Of a stretch of DNA of 64,000 nucleotides, positions 61,252 to 64,000 are shown one piece after another. Both the position numbers and the translations under genes were made by a program. A model generated the notes under the pieces. That model saw nothing but the letters and a program-made list of their open reading frames with translations. It searched no databases and was not told where the DNA came from. This DNA is from Herbiconiux daphne (GTDB lineage: Bacteria; Actinomycetota; Actinomycetes; Actinomycetales; Microbacteriaceae), in the NCBI RefSeq assembly GCF_024979295.1, contig NZ_JANLCJ010000004.1, forward strand, positions 372,001 through 436,000. The letters are read 5' to 3'. Positions within the stretch are counted from its first letter, which is position 1. Each line of letters opens with the position of its first letter.

Positions 61252-62607
61252 CTACTTGACGGTGTAGCCCTGAACCTGGGCTTCGTTCAGAATCTGGTCG
61301 TGCCACTCGGGCACGACGTCGGCGATGGTCTTTCCGTCGGCCAGGGCCGGCACCACCACGGCGGCATAGGCCGTCTCCGGGCTGAAGCTCGGGAAGCCCC
61401 AGCCGCCCCACACGCTACCGGCGGCGGTCTGCACGGCCGACTTGAAGTCGCCGGTGAAGAAGTTGCTCTCGGCCTGCGTGTCGAGCCAGGTGGAGGCGGC
61501 CGAGTCGTAGGCCGGCAGGCCGGAGGCCAGCGCCGCCGCTTCGTCGGACGAGGTCACGAACTCGAGGAACGTCTTGGCCGCCGCGAGGTTCTTGGAGTGG
61601 CTCGAGGCATACCAGACACCACCGCCGACGTTGCCGGTGACCTTGTCTTCACCCTCCCAGTAGAGCGGGTCGGCGGCGCCGATCTCGCCCGCCGTGGAGT
61701 TGAGGCTGTCGGGGTTCTGGAACAGGGCGCCTGCGTACCACGCCGGGCCCGGCATGGCGACGATCTTGTCGGAGTAGTTCTCGACGAAGGGAGCGCTGAA
61801 GACGCTGTCCTGCACGAGCGTGCCGTTGGCCACCATGCTGTCGAGCATGTCGGTCATGGCCACCGAGTGGTCGTCGTCGAAGTCGGACGAGAAGGTGTCG
61901 CCGTCGAGCTGGAAGATCGGTGCCTGCGCGCCCCAGTAGTAGACGTAGGTGCCGACGAAGGAGTCGCCGATCGAGCCGAGGATGTAGCCGGGGTGCTCGG
62001 CCGCGAGCTTGTCGCCGAGGGCCTGGTATTCCTCCCACGTGGTGGGGATGGCGTAACCGAACTCGTCGAGCAGCTTCTGGTTGTACCAGAGCACCACCGG
62101 GGCGAGGTCGTTGCGCAGGCCGTAGACCGTGCCGTCGACCGTCATCGGGTCGTTCGCGCCGTCGGTGAATCCTGAGAGGAAGTCGTCGGAGAGGTAGCCC
62201 TTGTTGAGCGGGGCCGCGAAGGCCTGCACGCCGTTGGTCTCTTTGGCCGCCCACGACGCGTCGTTCGTCTGCGTCGAGAAGACGACATCCGGCCATCCCT
62301 CGCCCGACTGGTCGAACAGGGCGACCTTGGTCTGGAACGAGCCCGATCCGCCTGCGTTGCCGTCGTAGGTCTCGATGCTGATCGGCACGTCGGGGTTGGC
62401 CTCTTCGAAGGCCTTCGCGACGGGCTCGCGAGCGGCGTCGACCCAGACGGTGATGGTGCTGTCGGCCGTCTGCTCGGCCGAGGCGAAGCCGTAGTCGCTG
62501 TTCACCTCGCTGCCGCCGCCGGAGCATCCGGCGAGTGCGGCGATGCCCACGACCGCCGTGGCGGTGGCGAGAAGTCGGGTGAGTGGGCGGCGGTGCTGTG
62601 CTGCCAT
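61252..62607 (-). CDS. Carbohydrate-binding lipoprotein of MalFG-type ABC importer
   Basis: 451 residues, lipobox 'IAALAGCSGGG' after a basic n-region, so anchored to the outer membrane face. The mature part is an extracellular solute-binding protein family 1 fold: 'VAKAFEEANPDVPISIETYDG', 'NDLAPVVLWYNQKLLDEFGY', 'AMPGPAWYAGALF', 'ASSHSKNLAAAKTFLEFV'. It hands a carbohydrate to the two downstream permeases. First gene of the operon; its upstream region carries a putative operator for the divergent FadR-type regulator. Confidence 0.93.
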   Translation of the reverse strand: MAAQHRRPLTRLLATATAVVGIAALAGCSGGGSEVNSDYGFASAEQTADSTITVWVDAAREPVAKAFEEANPDVPISIETYDGNAGGSGSFQTKVALFDQSGEGWPDVVFSTQTNDASWAAKETNGVQAFAAPLNKGYLSDDFLSGFTDGANDPMTVDGTVYGLRNDLAPVVLWYNQKLLDEFGYAIPTTWEEYQALGDKLAAEHPGYILGSIGDSFVGTYVYYWGAQAPIFQLDGDTFSSDFDDDHSVAMTDMLDSMVANGTLVQDSVFSAPFVENYSDKIVAMPGPAWYAGALFQNPDSLNSTAGEIGAADPLYWEGEDKVTGNVGGGVWYASSHSKNLAAAKTFLEFVTSSDEAAALASGLPAYDSAASTWLDTQAESNFFTGDFKSAVQTAAGSVWGGWGFPSFSPETAYAAVVVPALADGKTIADVVPEWHDQILNEAQVQGYTVK

Positions 62608-62670
62608 GAGCGGATCCTTCGTGTCGGCGTCGTTGACGATCTGCCGCTGTGCGGCGGTGGCTCTATCAGA

Positions 62671-62689
62671 TCATACATCTTACGTATGA
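62671..62689. promoter_or_regulatory. Inverted-repeat operator upstream of sugar ABC operon
   Basis: TCATAC-7-GTATGA is a 6-bp-arm inverted repeat, within the AT-rich strip upstream of the binding-protein gene. It shares ATCATAC with the second site at 62746-62757 and is likely bound by the divergent FadR-type regulator. Confidence 0.55.
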
Positions 62690-62745
62690 GCAATAGTTAG
62701 CGCTGCCACGGCTCCATCTTCGCAGTTCTCCGCGCCGAGCGGAGT

Positions 62746-62769
62746 CATCATACGTACGCCGTCTACACT
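62746..62769 (+). promoter_or_regulatory. Second operator half and leaderless promoter of FadR-type regulator
   Basis: ATCATACGTACG (62747-62758) repeats the ATCATAC element. TACACT (62764-62769) is a likely -10; the ATG at 62777 lies 8 bases after it, so the mRNA would begin at or next to the start codon. The operator overlaps the promoter, fitting self-repression. Confidence 0.45.
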
Positions 62770-62776
62770 GTGCGAC

Positions 62777-63526
62777 ATGACTGTGGCGAGCACCCCCGCG
62801 ACTTCGGGCATCCTGGGCAGTGGCGAGAGACGGGCTCCGGCGGCACGACTGGGCGTCGCCGTGGTGCACGATCTCGTCGCCGCGATCGTGACCGGCGCGG
62901 TGAAGCCGGGCGAGCCGCTGCCCCCCGAGGGCGACCTCGTGAGCTCGTTCGGAGTCAGCCGCACGGTCGTGCGCGAGTCGGTGAAGCGACTGGAGGAGAA
63001 GGGCCTGGTGACGGTGTCGCAGGGTCGCGGCACCGTCGTGACGGCTCCCTCGGAATGGAACCTGCTCGACCGGGTGGTGATCTCGACCATGATCGAGAAC
63101 GACGAGACCCTCGGCATCCTCGACGAGCTGGCCCAGGTGCGCGGCGACCTGGAGTCGTCGATGGCGGCCGAGGCGGCCCGGCGACGCACCGAGAACGATG
63201 TGGAGCACCTGACGGCGGCGCTGCAGGTGCAGCGGGAGGCGCTCGGCGACCTCGACGCGTTCCAGCAGCTCGACCGCCGTTTTCACGACGTGGTCATGAA
63301 GACCTCCGGCAGCCGGCTGGCGGAGTCGATCGCCCACACCCTGGTGCAGCGCGCCAGCGAGTACGCGCGCTTCCACGGCGATCCCGGCCCGGAGGGCTTC
63401 GCGCTCACGCTCGTGGAGCACCAGCGCGTGCTCGACGCCGTCGCCGCGGGCGATGCCGACGACGCCGCCGAGGCGATGCGCGAGCACATCGCGCGGTCGT
63501 GGGAGCGGCGCCGGCTGCCGCGGTAG
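62777..63526 (+). CDS. FadR/GntR-family transcriptional regulator (FCD type)
   Basis: 249 residues. The N-terminal winged helix (about 25-95) reads 'VVHDLVAAIVTGAVKPGEPLP', 'PEGDLVSSFGVSRTVVRESV' and 'KRLEEKGLVTVSQGRGTVV'. The C-terminal FCD ligand-binding domain (about 115-245) has 'VRGDLESSMAAEAARRRT', 'RFHDVVMKTSGSRLA' and a final 'HIARSWERR'. These regulators sense organic or sugar acids and repress the adjacent catabolic genes. It is divergent from the MalFG-type operon with 169 bp between and probably controls it. Confidence 0.92.
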   Translation: MTVASTPATSGILGSGERRAPAARLGVAVVHDLVAAIVTGAVKPGEPLPPEGDLVSSFGVSRTVVRESVKRLEEKGLVTVSQGRGTVVTAPSEWNLLDRVVISTMIENDETLGILDELAQVRGDLESSMAAEAARRRTENDVEHLTAALQVQREALGDLDAFQQLDRRFHDVVMKTSGSRLAESIAHTLVQRASEYARFHGDPGPEGFALTLVEHQRVLDAVAAGDADDAAEAMREHIARSWERRRLPR

Positions 63527-63591
63527 TTCCAGGCTGGGAGCCGCGGCCGCGACTAGGAGTCGCTGCTTCGGCCGACGCTGCGGCCGCCCCG

Positions 63592-64000
63592 TCAGGTCGC
63601 GAGCGGGCGGATGCGCAGGGTCGTCAGTCCGCCGTCGACGTCGAGCGCGGTGCCGGTGGTCGACGAGGCGAACGGGCTCGCCAGGTAGGCGATCGCGTGC
63701 GCGACCTCCTCGGGCGTGACCATGCGTCCTGTCGGCTGCCGGGCGTCCAGGGCCGCGCGCTCGGCGGCGGGGTCGTCGTAGCGCTTGAGGTAGTTCGACA
63801 CGAACGGGGTGTCGACGGTGCCGGGCCGCACGCAGTTCACGCGCACGCCGTCGCGAACGTGGTCGACCGCCATGCCGTAGGTGAGCGCGAGCACGGCGCC
63901 CTTCGAGGCGCTGTAGAGCGCCCGGTCGGGGATGCCGTTGCTCGCCGCCACCGAGCAGGTGTTCACGATCGCGGCGTGCGCCGAGCGCCGCAGCCACGGA
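63592..64000 (-). CDS. Short-chain dehydrogenase/reductase, C-terminal part (cut by window edge)
   Basis: About 135 residues are visible; the start lies beyond the right edge. Seen: 'AIVNTCSVAASNGIPDRALYSASKGAVLALT', where Y-S-A-S-K is the catalytic Tyr-x-x-x-Lys, 'VRVNCVRPGTVDTPF' (the 'N.i.PG.i.T' cofactor loop), 'GRMVTPEEVAHAIAYLAS' and 'TGTALDVDGGLTTLRI', the classical C-terminus 'G..l.vDGG'. NAD(P)-dependent, cytosolic. It is convergent with the FadR-type gene; a sugar or sugar-acid dehydrogenase is plausible in that setting but unproven. Confidence 0.9.
   Translation of the reverse strand, partial: PWLRRSAHAAIVNTCSVAASNGIPDRALYSASKGAVLALTYGMAVDHVRDGVRVNCVRPGTVDTPFVSNYLKRYDDPAAERAALDARQPTGRMVTPEEVAHAIAYLASPFASSTTGTALDVDGGLTTLRIRPLAT

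Noticed and set aside
62666..63997. 443-residue minus-strand frame
   Set aside because: Antisense to the FadR-type regulator; only the C-terminal SDR frame (63592-64000, other phase) is real.

Overview
The window is about 64 kb of very GC-rich DNA, with G or C in nearly every third codon position, many GTG/TTG starts and many 4-bp stop/start overlaps. It looks like the chromosome of an actinobacterium, most likely Microbacteriaceae. The support is a mycobacterial-order LigD (polymerase-phosphoesterase-ligase) beside Ku, a DUF3073 protein, cell-wall-binding-repeat-2 (CWB2) surface proteins, an AfsR/SARP-type ATPase regulator, several promoters fitting leaderless mRNAs, and single-subunit GlyRS. 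I see no rRNA, tRNA, prophage, insertion sequence or CRISPR array. Both window edges cut a gene: an aldo/keto reductase on the left and an SDR oxidoreductase on the right.

Layout. 1-9.2 kb: an aldo/keto reductase tail and a Tat-exported phosphoesterase; then a leftward sugar operon (unknown protein, LacI regulator, GH42 beta-galactosidase, aldo/keto reductase, MFS exporter); then a ThuA-like protein. 9.2-14.4 kb: a leftward class-B sugar ABC importer (ATPase, lipoprotein, two permeases) ending in an aldo/keto reductase, with twin LacI-like operators upstream. 14.4-24.3 kb: a small hydrolase, glyS, a membrane protein with a membrane-anchored esterase, a secreted YVTN propeller, then divergent ku and ligD. 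24.3-29.6 kb: a propeller-CWB2 surface protein, a 44-residue acidic protein, a KimA-like potassium transporter, a DUF3073 protein and a small membrane protein. 29.6-45 kb: mixed housekeeping, including a fused purD-purC, purM, a cyclodeaminase, hydrolases, a 2OG-Fe(II) oxygenase, an AlkA-like glycosylase, an amidase, and a trypsin-like protease with CWB2 repeats. 45-52.3 kb: a five-gene MacAB-like export operon with two adaptors and a duplicated-module lipoprotein. 52.5-59.2 kb: a 1204-residue SARP-ATPase regulator, a BBE-type flavoprotein and a lipoprotein HtrA-like protease. 59.4-64 kb: a MalFG-type sugar ABC operon, a divergent FadR-type regulator with putative operators, and an SDR.

How the genes work together. 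Two complete sugar importers with adjacent regulators, a beta-galactosidase and several sugar-type aldo/keto reductases indicate scavenging of plant or soil oligosaccharides. Several secreted or wall-anchored proteins (propellers, protease, esterase) form the surface part.

Most notable: (i) the MacAB-like operon; (ii) short tandem duplications of gene 3' ends that often copy the stop codon in frame; (iii) two long perfect inverted repeats sharing a core, one spanning a stop codon and one inside the ligD linker; (iv) the purD-purC fusion; (v) a MalF-type permease whose reading frame has no ordinary start codon before its first membrane helix.
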